A DNA stretch of 64,000 bases from Mycobacterium palustre (GCF_002101785.1 NZ_LQPJ01000140.1:1-64000); one strand, 5' to 3'. Shown: positions 42,671-54,941, counted from the first letter of the stretch. A program made the numbers and translations. The notes: generated by a model not told the origin, from the sequence alone.

Positions 42671-43540
42671 TCAGAGCGGAAATCTGGTCCCGGTGAGCTG
42701 CTCGGACAGCTCCCACAGCGCGGCAGCAGCGGCGGGATCCCTGGCCCGCCGGCTGCGCCCGATCGGTTGGGTGCGGCCGAGATAGCCGAGGCGCGGGCCG
42801 ACGAACGTGTCGCCGGGCAGGTTTTGCGACGCCGCGTAGAGGGTTTGCCGGGCCCCGTAGTCGGCATCGGTGGCCACCGCGCGGGTGACCGCCGACATCA
42901 GCGCGTCGCCCAGCTTGCGACCCGAGGCGCCCTGCAGGTTGGTGTGCGAGTAACCGGGATGGGCGGCCAGCGAGCGCAGCGGCGACCCGGCAGCGTCCAG
43001 GCGTCGCTGCAGCTCGCTGGTGAACAGCAGGTTGGCGAGCTTGGACTGGCTGTAGGCCAGCCAGGGGGAGTAGCGCCGGTTCGTGTAGTTCAGGTCGTCG
43101 AAGGCGATGCGGCCCGGCCAATGCGCCATCGACGACACGGTGACGACGCGGTCGGTGAGCTTGGGCAGCAGCCGGTTGGTGAGGGCGAAATGGCCCAGAT
43201 GGTTGGTGCCGATCTGGCTCTCGAAGCCGTCGACGGTCAGCGCGTAGGGGGCGGCCATGATGCCGGCGTTGTTGATCAGCACGTCGGCCCGGTCCACGCC
43301 GTCGGCGAAGCGGCGCACCGACGACAAATCCTGCAGGTCGAGTTGCCGCACCTCGACGTCACCGCTCATGTGTCGCGCGGCGGCCTCGCCCTTGCCGGTG
43401 TTGCGTACGGCCATGATGATCTGGGCGCCCTTGGCGGCCAGCTCGCGGGCCGTCACGGCGCCCAGGCCGCTGTTGGCGCCGGTGATGATCACGGTGCGGC
43501 CCGCGAACGACGGCAGGTCTGCGGCGGTCCAGGTGGTCAT
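42671..43540 (-). CDS. Short-chain dehydrogenase/reductase
   Basis: This 289-residue SDR has TVIITGANSGLGAVTARELA (NADP-binding TGxxxGxG), INNAGIMAAPYAL (NAG), GTNHLGHFALTNRLL, VVTVSSMAHW with the catalytic Ser, and AYSQSKLANLLF (YxxxK). It resembles retinol-dehydrogenase-like mycobacterial SDRs. ATG 43540 is preferred over the frame start at 43603. It sits between rplY and lpqT, which are neighbours in M. tuberculosis, so it looks like an addition or relocation. The substrate is not evident. Confidence 0.9.
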   Translation of the reverse strand: MTTWTAADLPSFAGRTVIITGANSGLGAVTARELAAKGAQIIMAVRNTGKGEAAARHMSGDVEVRQLDLQDLSSVRRFADGVDRADVLINNAGIMAAPYALTVDGFESQIGTNHLGHFALTNRLLPKLTDRVVTVSSMAHWPGRIAFDDLNYTNRRYSPWLAYSQSKLANLLFTSELQRRLDAAGSPLRSLAAHPGYSHTNLQGASGRKLGDALMSAVTRAVATDADYGARQTLYAASQNLPGDTFVGPRLGYLGRTQPIGRSRRARDPAAAAALWELSEQLTGTRFPL

Positions 43541-43583
43541 GGCTGACCACACTAGTGGTCGAACTCGGGCTCGCGACGGCGAA

Positions 43584-44264
43584 TTACTTTGCCGCGACGA
43601 CAAACCCGCGGATGATCGATTCGATGTCGGTGGACTGCGCGACGGCCTGGTCGGCCAGGCTGGTGATGGTCAGCTGAACCAGGTATCGCTGCTTGGCGGG
43701 TGGCGATCCGGTGGCGATGACGATCCGGTTCCAGCTGTGCAGGCGCGTGCCGTCCAGGTCGTAGCTGCCCTGGATCTCCGACGAGGGAAAGCCGTTGTAG
43801 TCCGCCGTCGACGCGTCGAGCTGCTTGAAGTTCTCGAACAGCTGGGCGTCGTCGTTGCCGTGCTTGATGACCTGGGCCGGGTCGAAGTCGCCGCGCAACC
43901 TGAAAACCACCAGCCGCGCCGTCGGGTACTTGTTGCCCTTGGAGATGATCAGCGTCTCCGGCGTGATGTTCGGATTGGTATACGGCGACCAGCCCGGCGG
44001 GGTGGGTATCGAGACCGTCAGGTCGGTCAGGCTGGCCGGCGCCACCTGCTGGCCGGTCACCCCGATGCTCTGCAGGTACTGCGACAGCGGGACCGGCTTG
44101 GCCGTCGGGCCGGTGGTGGGCGCGGTCGTCGAGCTGTGCGTCAAAATCGACTGGTAGTCGGGGGGCTGCGGCGGCGCGCAGCCCACCAGAGAAAGCGCGA
44201 CCGCCGCTGCCGCGGCCCCGATTGCCCGACTCTCCCCCGCAAGCGGGCGGTACCCCCGCCTCAC
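43584..44264 (-). CDS. lpqT: Lipoprotein LpqT
   Basis: This lipoprotein of the LpqN/LpqT family has 226 residues from GTG 44264, the length I recall for Rv1016c. The signal peptide ends with VALSLVGC (lipobox). The mature part holds the LpqN domain (DLTVSIPTPPGWSPYTN, ARLVVFRLRGDFDPAQVIKHG, YLVQLTITSLADQAV). The N-terminal 20 or so residues are encoded by an 81-bp tandem repeat, so the start region was remodelled by repeat expansion. The frame is open through both copies to 44384. The role is not established; family members are envelope-associated. Confidence 0.88.
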   Translation of the reverse strand: MRRGYRPLAGESRAIGAAAAAVALSLVGCAPPQPPDYQSILTHSSTTAPTTGPTAKPVPLSQYLQSIGVTGQQVAPASLTDLTVSIPTPPGWSPYTNPNITPETLIISKGNKYPTARLVVFRLRGDFDPAQVIKHGNDDAQLFENFKQLDASTADYNGFPSSEIQGSYDLDGTRLHSWNRIVIATGSPPAKQRYLVQLTITSLADQAVAQSTDIESIIRGFVVAAK

Positions 44265-44376
44265 GCCGTTCCGGCGCGCATCGTCGCCGGGCGGTGCCCC
44301 GATTGCCCGACTTTCCCCCGCAAGCGGGCGGTACCCCCACCTCGCGCCGTTCCGGCGCGCATCGTCGCCGGGCGGC
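44215..44376. repeat. 81-bp tandem repeat, two copies, at lpqT 5' end
   Basis: Two near-identical 81-bp units (44215-44295 and 44296-44376) differ at a few bases. Each contains the short dyad CCGCAAGCGG and ends in a GC-rich segment. The repeat overlaps the lpqT start, and only the copy nearer the gene carries the GTG used as start. The unit reads through in frame (27 codons). It looks like a member of an interspersed mycobacterial repeat family. Confidence 0.85.
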
Positions 44377-44380
44377 CGTC

Positions 44381-44725
44381 TCACAGAATCTCGCGGACCG
44401 CGTCGATAGGCCGCGCCAGGCGAGTGCCCTTCGGGGTGACGACGAACGGTCGCTGGATGAGGATCGGGTGTTCGGCCATCGCGTCCAGCAGCTCGTCGTC
44501 GGTCGCGTCGTCGAGACCCAGTTCGGCGTACTGCGGTTCGCGCGTGCGCACCGCGGTGCGCACGTCGATACCGGCGTCGCGGATCATCGCGGCCAGCTCC
44601 GAGCGCGACGGCGGCGTCTTCAGGTACTGAACGATCGTCGGCTCAATGCCGTTGTCGCGCAGCAGATCCAGCGTCTTGCGGGAGGTGCTGCATTTGGGGT
44701 TGTGGTAGATGACGGTGTCGGCCAT
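44381..44725 (-). CDS. ArsC-like thioredoxin-fold reductase
   Basis: This 114-residue protein is of the glutaredoxin-type arsenate reductase (ArsC/YffB/Spx-like) family. YHNPKCSTSRKTLDLLRDNG contains the catalytic Cys near residue 12. REPQYAELGL, ILIQRPFVV and TRLARPID supply the arginines that hold arsenate in ArsC. It ends next to the 81-bp repeat and is adjacent to prs with no gap. No arsenic transporter or regulator is nearby, so another reductase role is possible. Confidence 0.9.
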   Translation of the reverse strand: MADTVIYHNPKCSTSRKTLDLLRDNGIEPTIVQYLKTPPSRSELAAMIRDAGIDVRTAVRTREPQYAELGLDDATDDELLDAMAEHPILIQRPFVVTPKGTRLARPIDAVREIL

Positions 44726-45706
44726 CTAGGCGTCCCCGTCGAAAAGCCCTGTGACTGAGCCGTTTTCGAACACGGCGCGAATGGTGCTGGCCAGCAGCGG
44801 CGCGATGGACAACACCGTGAGCTGGGGGAAGCGCTTTTCCTCGTCGATGGGCAGGGTGTTCGTCACGATCACCTCGCGGGCGCCGCAGGCCGCCAGCCGC
44901 TGGGCGGCCGGGTCGGACAGCACCCCGTGGGTCGCGGCGATCACCACGTCGCTGGCGCCGTCCTCGCGCAGCAGCTGCACCGCGCCGGCGATCGTGCCGC
45001 CGGTGTCGATCATGTCGTCGATCAGGACGCAGGTCCGCCCGGCGACCTCACCGACGACGCGGTTGGAGACCACCTGGTTGGGCACCCGCGGATCGCGGGT
45101 CTTGTGGATGAAGGCCAGCGGCACGCCGCCCAGCGCGTCGGCCCACTTCTCGGCGATGCGCACTCGGCCGGAATCGGGAGACACCACGACCATGTTGCCG
45201 TCGGGGTAGTTGTCCTTGATGTAGCCGGTCAGCAGGTTCTGGGCGCGCATGTGGTCGACGGGCCCGTCGAAGAAGCCCTGAATCTGGTCGGTGTGCAGGT
45301 CGACCGTCACGATCCGGTCGGCGCCCGCGGTCTTGAGCAGGTCGGCGACCAGCCGCGCCGAGATCGGTTCACGGCCGCGGTGCTTCTTGTCCTGCCGCGC
45401 GTAGGGATAGAACGGCATGACGGCGGTGATCCTCTTGGCGCTGCCGCGCTTGAGGGCGTCGATCATGATCAGCTGTTCCATCAGCCAGTTGTTCACCGGC
45501 GCGGGGTTCGATTGCAGGACGAACGCGTCGCACCCGCGCACCGACTCGTGGAAGCGCACGAATATCTCGCCGTTGGCGAATTCGCGCGCGGTCTGCGCGG
45601 TGACATGCACGTCGAGTTCTTTGGCCACCTGTTCGGCCAGCTCAGGGTGGGCGCGGCCGGAGAACAGCATCAGGTTTTTGCGATTATCGGTCCAGTCGTG
45701 GCTCAC
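44726..45706 (-). CDS. prs: Ribose-phosphate pyrophosphokinase
   Basis: This 326-residue PRPP synthase has the same length as Rv1017c. LMLFSGRAHPELAEQVAKEL is at the N-terminus. RQDKKHRGREPISARLVADLL is the ATP and flexible-loop region, and VVVSPDSGRVRIAEKWA follows. VLIDDMIDTGGTIAGAVQLL is the PRPP-binding loop. It makes the PRPP used for nucleotides, histidine, tryptophan and decaprenyl-phosphoryl-arabinose. The start is GTG 45706; the frame upstream is only a continuation without ribosome site. Confidence 0.97.
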   Translation of the reverse strand: MSHDWTDNRKNLMLFSGRAHPELAEQVAKELDVHVTAQTAREFANGEIFVRFHESVRGCDAFVLQSNPAPVNNWLMEQLIMIDALKRGSAKRITAVMPFYPYARQDKKHRGREPISARLVADLLKTAGADRIVTVDLHTDQIQGFFDGPVDHMRAQNLLTGYIKDNYPDGNMVVVSPDSGRVRIAEKWADALGGVPLAFIHKTRDPRVPNQVVSNRVVGEVAGRTCVLIDDMIDTGGTIAGAVQLLREDGASDVVIAATHGVLSDPAAQRLAACGAREVIVTNTLPIDEEKRFPQLTVLSIAPLLASTIRAVFENGSVTGLFDGDA

Positions 45707-45806
45707 CGTGCTGCCCTCGCCGTATCGGGATCGAGATAGAAGATCGAACGCCCCATCGTACGTAGCGAATCGTACGGAAACGAGGCCGGGTTGCCGGGTA
45801 ACGAAT

Positions 45807-47306
45807 TCACGGTGTCGGTTCGGGGTCGGGTTCGACGTTGCCGCCCGCTGAGGCTTTCCCGTCCGCACGCGCCGTGGCCTCCTCCGCCGCGCGGGCCGCC
45901 GCGCTGCCCGGCCGCTTGCGCCGCACCCAGCCCTCGATGTTGCGTTGCGGCCCCGCCGACACCGCCAACGCACCTGGGGGAACGTCCTCGCGCACCACCG
46001 TGCCGGCGCCGGTGTAGGCGCCGTCGCCGACCGTCACGGGCGCGACGAACATGGTGTCCGATCCGGTGCGCACGTGCGAGCCGACCGTGGTGCGGCTCTT
46101 GGTCTCGCCGTCGTAGTTGACGAACACGCTCGACGCGCCGATGTTGCTGTGCTCGCCGATGTCGGCGTCGCCGACGTAGGTCAAATGCGGGACCTTGGTG
46201 CCGGCGCCGATGGTCGAGTTCTTGGTCTCGACGAACGCGCCCAGCTTGGCGTCGACGCCCAGCACGGTGCCGGGCCGCAGGTAGGTGAACGGGCCGACGG
46301 TGGCGCCGTCGCCGATCGACGACGACGAGCCGTGGGTGCGCACCACCGACGCGCCGTCTCCGACCGTGACGTCGGTCAGGGTGGTGTCGGGTCCTACGAC
46401 GCAGCGAGCGCCGACGCGCGTGCCGCCGTGCAGCTGGGTTCCCGGATGGATGACGGTGTCGCGCCCGATGGTGACGTCGACGTCGATCCAGGTGGTCGCC
46501 GGGTCGACGATGGTCACCCCGGACAGTTGGTGGGCCGCGACGATCCGGCGGTTGAGTTCGGCCGCCAGCTCGGCGAGCTGGACGCGGTTGTTGACGCCGG
46601 CCACCAGCGCGCTGTCGTCGACGTGCTGGGTGTGCACGGTCTGGCCGTCGCCGCGGAGGATCGCCACCACGTCGGTCAGGTACAGCTCGTGCTGGGCGTT
46701 GTTGGCGCTCAGCCGGCTCAGCGCCGAGCGCAGCGCGGCGACGTCGAAGGCGTAGACCCCCGCGTTGACCTCGCGGATCTCGCGCTGGGAGGGCGTCGCG
46801 TCGGTGTGTTCGACGATCGCCGTGACCTCGTTGTCCTGGGTGCGCAGGATGCGGCCGTATCCCGTGGGGTCGGCGAGCGTCGTGGTCAGCACCGTGACCG
46901 CGGCCGAGACCGCGCCATGGGTCGCGATCAGGCCGGCCAGGGTGTCGGAGTCCAGCAGCGGCGTGTCGCCCGAGGTGACGACGACGATGCCCGCGTAGTC
47001 GTCGGGCAGGGCGGACAGGCCGCAGCCGACGGCGTGGCCGGTGCCCATCTGCCGGTCCTGCAGCGCCACGTCGATCCGCCGTCCCAGCGTGTCGGACAGC
47101 TCGGCGACGAGGGGGGCGATGCGCTCGTGGTCGTGGCCCAACACCACGACCAGATGCTGCGGCGCCACCTTGGCGATCGCGTGCAGCGAGTGCGACAGCA
47201 TGCTGCGCCCGGCCAGGGCGTGCAGCACCTTCGGGGTGTCGGACCGCATCCGGGTGCCGGGCCCGGCCGCCAGGACCAGGACCGCGGTGTCACCGCGAGA
47301 CGACAT
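45807..47306 (-). CDS. glmU: Bifunctional GlcN-1-P acetyltransferase/UDP-GlcNAc pyrophosphorylase
   Basis: This 499-residue bifunctional enzyme makes UDP-GlcNAc for peptidoglycan and cell wall. The N-terminal uridyltransferase has VLVLAAGPGTRMRSDTPKVLH. A left-handed beta-helix acetyltransferase follows (YLRPGTVLGVDAKLGAFVETKNSTIGAGTKVPHLTYVGDADIG in pieces), and a charged C-terminal tail (RKRPGSAAARAAEEATARADG) is typical of mycobacteria. ATG 47306 has AAGGAGAG upstream. It corresponds to Rv1018c; the tRNA-Gln gene lies upstream on the same strand. Confidence 0.97.
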   Translation of the reverse strand: MSSRGDTAVLVLAAGPGTRMRSDTPKVLHALAGRSMLSHSLHAIAKVAPQHLVVVLGHDHERIAPLVAELSDTLGRRIDVALQDRQMGTGHAVGCGLSALPDDYAGIVVVTSGDTPLLDSDTLAGLIATHGAVSAAVTVLTTTLADPTGYGRILRTQDNEVTAIVEHTDATPSQREIREVNAGVYAFDVAALRSALSRLSANNAQHELYLTDVVAILRGDGQTVHTQHVDDSALVAGVNNRVQLAELAAELNRRIVAAHQLSGVTIVDPATTWIDVDVTIGRDTVIHPGTQLHGGTRVGARCVVGPDTTLTDVTVGDGASVVRTHGSSSSIGDGATVGPFTYLRPGTVLGVDAKLGAFVETKNSTIGAGTKVPHLTYVGDADIGEHSNIGASSVFVNYDGETKSRTTVGSHVRTGSDTMFVAPVTVGDGAYTGAGTVVREDVPPGALAVSAGPQRNIEGWVRRKRPGSAAARAAEEATARADGKASAGGNVEPDPEPTP

Positions 47307-47328
47307 CAACTCTCCTTAACCCTCACCG

Positions 47329-47386
47329 CGAGCGTGCGTGTCGGTACGCCGACACGCCGTCAAGCGTGTCATTTTGGGCACGCTCG
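47329..47386. terminator. Nested inverted repeat between tRNA-Gln and glmU
   Basis: An outer pair CGAGCGTGC (47329-47337) and GCACGCTCG (47378-47386) encloses an inner perfect hairpin GTGTCGG/CCGACAC with a 4-base loop (47338-47355). It lies 3' of the tRNA-Gln gene and just upstream of glmU on the minus strand. It could end the tRNA transcript or act in the glmU leader. There is no T-run after it on the minus strand. Confidence 0.5.
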
Positions 47387-47410
47387 AGGCAAAGGGCGAG
47401 GCCTTCGGGC

Positions 47411-47481
47411 TCCGTCGCCAGGACTCGAACCTGAACTCTCAGAACCAAAATCTGATGTGCTGCCGATTACACCACGACGGA
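47411..47481 (-). tRNA. tRNA-Gln (anticodon UUG)
   Basis: On the minus strand the acceptor arms TCCGTCG and CGACGGA pair over 7 bp. The anticodon stem TCAGA/TCTGA encloses the loop TTTTGGT with anticodon TTG (reads CAA, glutamine). The T arm is CAGG-TTCGAGT-CCTG. The 71-base gene has no encoded CCA. Its place just upstream of glmU is the same as in other mycobacteria. Confidence 0.95.
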
Positions 47482-47634
47482 TTGCGTGTCCACGGGGGTC
47501 CCCGCGCCAACAAGAGACTCTAGACGGTGCGCGGGCCGGTGGGGCGCCGCCGAACAGATACGCTGATTGACGTGGCCGTTCTGGACCGTGAGCCGGACAA
47601 GGCGGATAAGGAAGTGCGGGCGCCGCGCGCCCGC

Positions 47635-48228
47635 ATGACGGGCAGCGAGCGCCGGCAGCAACTCATCGGTATCGCGCGGTCGCTGTTCGCCGAGCGCGGC
47701 TACGAGGGCACCTCGATCGAGGAGATCGCGCTGCGCGCCAACGTGTCCAAGCCGGTGGTCTACGAACATTTCGGGGGCAAGGAGGGCCTGTACGCCGTCG
47801 TCGTCGACCGCGAGATGTCGGCGCTGCTGGACGGCATCACGTCGTCGCTGACGAACAACCGTTCGCGCGTGCGGGTGGAGCGGGTCGCGCTGGCGCTGCT
47901 GACCTACGTCGAGGAACGCACCGACGGCTTCCGGATCATGATCCGCGACTCGCCGGCCGCCATCAGCTCGGGCACCTACTCCAGCCTGCTCAACGACGCC
48001 GTCAGCCAGGTCAGCTCCATCCTGGCCGGCGACTTCGCGCGCCGAGGTCTGGATCCGGACCTGGCGCCGCTGTACGCCCAGGCGCTGGTGGGTTCGGTGT
48101 CGATGACGGCGCAGTGGTGGCTCGACACGCGCGAGCCGAAGAAGGAAGTGGTCGCCGCGCACCTGGTCAACCTGATGTGGAACGGGCTGACCCATTTGGA
48201 GGCCGACCCCAAGCTGCAGGACGAGTAG
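47635..48228 (+). CDS. TetR-family regulator (Rv1019-like)
   Basis: This 197-residue regulator is the length of Rv1019 from ATG 47635. The HTH lies at about 5-50 (RRQQLIGIARSLFAERGYEGTSIEEIALRANVSKPVVYEHFGGKEGLY). The C-terminal domain has ALLTYVEERTDGFRIMIRDSP and SMTAQWWLDTREPKKEV. A GTG at 47572 would extend it by 21 basic residues. It lies between tRNA-Gln and the mfd region in the conserved order. Its ligand and targets cannot be read from the sequence. Confidence 0.92.
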   Translation: MTGSERRQQLIGIARSLFAERGYEGTSIEEIALRANVSKPVVYEHFGGKEGLYAVVVDREMSALLDGITSSLTNNRSRVRVERVALALLTYVEERTDGFRIMIRDSPAAISSGTYSSLLNDAVSQVSSILAGDFARRGLDPDLAPLYAQALVGSVSMTAQWWLDTREPKKEVVAAHLVNLMWNGLTHLEADPKLQDE

Positions 48229-48231
48229 TCC

Positions 48232-48351
48232 GGGTCGCCGCTTAACCCGCGGCGATCGCAAGCGCGGCGTAGCCGGGCGCAGCGGGTCGCCGCTTAACCC
48301 GCGGCGATCGCAAGCGTGGCGTAGCCGGGCGCAGCGGGTCGCCGCTTAACC
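48232..48351. repeat. 52-bp tandem repeat between TetR gene and lysA-like gene
   Basis: Two full 52-bp units begin at 48232 and 48284 with GGGTCGCCGCTTAACCCGCG; a partial third starts at 48336. The last partial unit supplies the TAA stop of the lysA-like gene (48346-48348 on the minus strand). The units differ by one or two bases. The repeat fills the whole convergent gap, so it may have spread from the 3' end of the decarboxylase gene. Confidence 0.88.
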
Positions 48352-49686
48352 GCAGTCGCGCAACAGCAGGTCGGCGGTCGTCTCGCGGCGGACCAGCGCG
48401 CGGGCCCGGCCGTCCCGCACCGCCACCAGGGGCGGCCGCCCGACCATGTTGTAGTTCGACGCCATGCTGTGGTGATAGGCGCCGGTGCAGGCCACGGCCA
48501 GCACGTCGCCGGGGCGCACGTCCGCCGGCAACTCGACGTCGCGGGCGATCTCGTCGCCCGCTTCGCAGTGCCGGCCGGCGACGGTGACGCGCTGCCGCGG
48601 TCCGACCGGGTGCCGGTTGGCCAGCGCGACGGTGTACTGCGCGCCGTACAGCGACACCCGCGGGTTGTCGCTCATCCCGCCGTCGACGGCCGCGAAGGTG
48701 CGGCCACCCGGCCGCATCTTCACCGAGCACACCCGATACAGCGTCACCCCGGCCCGGCCGCTGATGGCGCGCCCGGGTTCGACGACGATCCGGGGCCGCG
48801 GGAAGCGCTCGGCGGCGCAGGCCTCGTCGACCGCGCTCTCGACGACCCGGCGGAGCTCGTCGAGGTTCAGCTCGCCGTCGCCCGCGGCGTACGGGATGGC
48901 GTGGCCGCCGCCGATGTTGAGCTCGGTCAGGATGACGCCGTGCCGAACCCGGACGTCGGCCATGGCGGCGACCATCCGGCGGATCGCCTCGCCGTAAAGG
49001 GCGGCGTCGGTGACCTGCGAGCCGATATGGCAGTGCAGCCCGACCAGGTCGAGGATCGGATGCGCCAAAACCCGATTGACCGCGTCGGCGGCGTGGTCAC
49101 CGTCGAGGGTGAAGCCGAACTTCTGGTCGCTCACGCCGGTCGTGACCGCGCGATGCCCGTGGATGTCGAGGTCGGGGGTGACCCGGAGGAGCACCGGTTG
49201 GCGCCGCGGCGCCAGCCCGGCGAGGTAGGCGATCTCGATGCAGGAATCGAGCACGATGCGCCCGGCACCCACGCGCACCGCGTCGCGCAGCTCGTCGGGC
49301 GACTTCGCGTTCCCGTGCACGACGAGGCGCGCCGGGTCCACGCCGCCGGCCAGCGCGACGGCCAGCTCACCGCCCGAGCAGACGTCCACGCCGAGGCCCT
49401 CCTCGCGCGCCCACCGCGCCACCGCCGTGGTCAGCAGCGATTTTCCGGCATAGATGACGTCGATACCGCGCAGAGCGCGGCGATACCGCCGGGCGCGGTG
49501 GCGGAAATCGGCCTCGTCGACCACGTAGGTCGGGGTACCGAACTCGTCGGCGATGTCGGCCAGCGGCACGCCGCCGACGCAGAGCCGGCCCTGTTCGTCG
49601 GACTGGGTTGTGACCGGCCAAATCCTGGAGTCGAAGCGCCGGGGTGCCGCCTGGCCGAGGGACGGCAACATGTCCAGCAATGTCAT
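48346..49686 (-). CDS. Diaminopimelate decarboxylase-family enzyme (second LysA type)
   Basis: This 446-residue PLP enzyme is of the fold-III ornithine/DAP decarboxylase family. VIYAGKSLLTT contains the PLP lysine near residue 82. LVGLHCHIGSQ, ELNIGGGHAIPYAAGD, IVVEPGRAISG, AGRHCEAGDEI (the catalytic Cys of LysA) and CTGAYHHSMASNYN match diaminopimelate decarboxylases. M. tuberculosis lysA (Rv1293) lies with thrA/B/C, so this is probably a paralogue. It is divergent from mfd. It may decarboxylate meso-DAP or a related amino acid. Confidence 0.87.
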   Translation of the reverse strand: MTLLDMLPSLGQAAPRRFDSRIWPVTTQSDEQGRLCVGGVPLADIADEFGTPTYVVDEADFRHRARRYRRALRGIDVIYAGKSLLTTAVARWAREEGLGVDVCSGGELAVALAGGVDPARLVVHGNAKSPDELRDAVRVGAGRIVLDSCIEIAYLAGLAPRRQPVLLRVTPDLDIHGHRAVTTGVSDQKFGFTLDGDHAADAVNRVLAHPILDLVGLHCHIGSQVTDAALYGEAIRRMVAAMADVRVRHGVILTELNIGGGHAIPYAAGDGELNLDELRRVVESAVDEACAAERFPRPRIVVEPGRAISGRAGVTLYRVCSVKMRPGGRTFAAVDGGMSDNPRVSLYGAQYTVALANRHPVGPRQRVTVAGRHCEAGDEIARDVELPADVRPGDVLAVACTGAYHHSMASNYNMVGRPPLVAVRDGRARALVRRETTADLLLRDCG

Positions 49687-49792
49687 GAGTCCACCGTGCG
49701 CCCGCCCGGTCGCGAGTGCTGCTTTCCTTACGATCCCTTGACGGTGCCGGGCCCGATTTTGACGAATTGGGCGCACCTAGAATGGATTTATC

Positions 49793-53431
<3,639 letters not shown>

Positions 53432-53452
<21 letters not shown>

Positions 53453-53613
53453 TCCGCGCCGGCGACGATGCAGCGCTAAGCGATGAGGAGGAGCGGCGCC
53501 GATGATCCGCGCCGGCGACGATGCAGCGCTATGCGATGAGGAGGAGCGGCGCCGATGATCCGCGCCGGCGACGATGCAGCGCTAAGCGATGAGGAGGAGC
53601 GGCGCCGATGATC
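53432..53613 (+). repeat. MIRU: 53-bp tandem repeats between mfd and mazG
   Basis: Three complete 53-bp units start at 53432, 53485 and 53538, and a partial fourth at 53591 runs into mazG. This is a mycobacterial interspersed repetitive unit. Each unit carries GAGGAGGAG as ribosome site and an ATGA where one frame ends and the next begins. It thereby encodes 18-residue peptides (MIRAGDDAALSDEEERRR, with Ser to Cys in the second) at 53449-53505, 53502-53558 and 53555-53611. The array keeps mfd and mazG translationally chained although they are now 155 bp apart. Confidence 0.93.
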
Positions 53614-54657
53614 GTCGTCTTGTTCGACCCTCGCCGCCCGTCGCTGGTGCCCGTCGAGGCCATCGAGCACCTCGCCGGCGAGGTGCAGTACACCGAGGAG
53701 ATGCCGGTCGCGGTGCCGTGGTCGTTGCCCTCCGCGCGGCCGGTGCATTCCGGCGAGGACGCGCCGGTGCTGCTGTCGTCGGATCCCGACCACCCCGCCG
53801 TCACCGCGCGGTTGGCGGCCGGGGCCCGGCTGATCTCGGCGCCGGAGACACCGCGCGGCGAACGCCTGGTCGACGCGGTCGCGCTGATGGACAAGCTGCG
53901 CACCGCCGGACCGTGGGAGAGCGAGCAAACCCACGACTCGTTGCGCCGGTTCCTGCTTGAAGAAACCTATGAGCTGCTCGACGCGGTCCGCCGCGGCAAC
54001 GCCGACCAGGTGCGCGAGGAACTCGGCGACGTGCTGTTGCAGGTCCTCTTTCACGCCCGCATCGCCGAGGAGGCCCCCCAGTCCCCCTTTAACATCGACG
54101 ACGTCGCCGTCACGCTGATTCGCAAGCTCGGCAATCGAGTGCCCGGAGTGCTTGCGGGACAAACGATTTCGCTCGAAGAGCAGCTGGCGCAGTGGGAGGA
54201 GCGCAAGGCGGCCGAAAAGCCGCGCAATTCGGTGATGGACGACGTCCACACCGGCCAGCCGGCATTGGCCTTGGCGCAGAAGGTGATTCAGCGCGCGCAA
54301 AGGGCCGGCGTGCCAGCGGATCTGATCCCCGGCGAGATCACCTCGGTTTCCGTCTCGGCCGACGTGGACGCGGAAAGCGCGCTGCGTACCGCCGTTTTGG
54401 AGTTCGTCGACACCGTCCGCGGTGTGGAGCGCGCGGTTGCGGCCACGCGCCGCGGGGACAGCGTTCCGGAGGAATTCGACGTGGCGCCGCTCGGGGAGGT
54501 CACCGAGGCGGAGTGGCGCGCGCACTGGCCATCCGAGCAACCGGTGCCGGAAGGCCGAGCCCCCGCCGCCGAGGAACCGGCGGCCGACGACGAAGGGCCC
54601 GAGGAGCCGGCCGAACCCGCCGACGGCGGCTCCAAGCGGCGCGAGGGCCGCACATAG
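53608..54657 (+). CDS. mazG: Nucleoside triphosphate pyrophosphohydrolase MazG
   Basis: This 349-residue all-alpha NTP pyrophosphohydrolase cleans abnormal (d)NTPs. The MazG domain (about 85-220) has GPWESEQTHDSLRRFLLEETYELLDAV and EELGDVLLQVLFHARIA with the Mg-binding ExxE and ExxD pattern. The C-terminal 40 residues are Pro/Glu-rich. ATG 53608 is the last ATGA of the repeat array, so the repeat provides its ribosome site. It corresponds to Rv1021. Confidence 0.95.
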   Translation: MIVVLFDPRRPSLVPVEAIEHLAGEVQYTEEMPVAVPWSLPSARPVHSGEDAPVLLSSDPDHPAVTARLAAGARLISAPETPRGERLVDAVALMDKLRTAGPWESEQTHDSLRRFLLEETYELLDAVRRGNADQVREELGDVLLQVLFHARIAEEAPQSPFNIDDVAVTLIRKLGNRVPGVLAGQTISLEEQLAQWEERKAAEKPRNSVMDDVHTGQPALALAQKVIQRAQRAGVPADLIPGEITSVSVSADVDAESALRTAVLEFVDTVRGVERAVAATRRGDSVPEEFDVAPLGEVTEAEWRAHWPSEQPVPEGRAPAAEEPAADDEGPEEPAEPADGGSKRREGRT

Positions 54658-54941
54658 CCCGGCGCGGCGGGCCGCCGGGGCGTCGCCGATGCAGCCATCG
54701 CCCCGTTGTTTGCCGCTTGCGCCGGGTGGGCCCGCGTAATGTGGCGGTGATTTGCGAATCCGCGTGGACGGCATCGCTTCCACTTTGCTAGCCAAAATTG
54801 GCGGCAGCGAACCGATGATTAGCTGAAAACGGCGACGAATCGGCGGGCTTGGGCGCCAAATCGACGGGGTAGTTACGAAACGCGTGGGACGATGGTCGTG
54901 CTGAGGTTGTGCAGGGAAGTTTAGGGGAGCTTGTAGGAAGC

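Noticed and set aside
47411..47481. tRNA gene as an integration site for a genomic island
   Set aside because: No integrase or duplicated tRNA end is seen near the tRNA-Gln gene.
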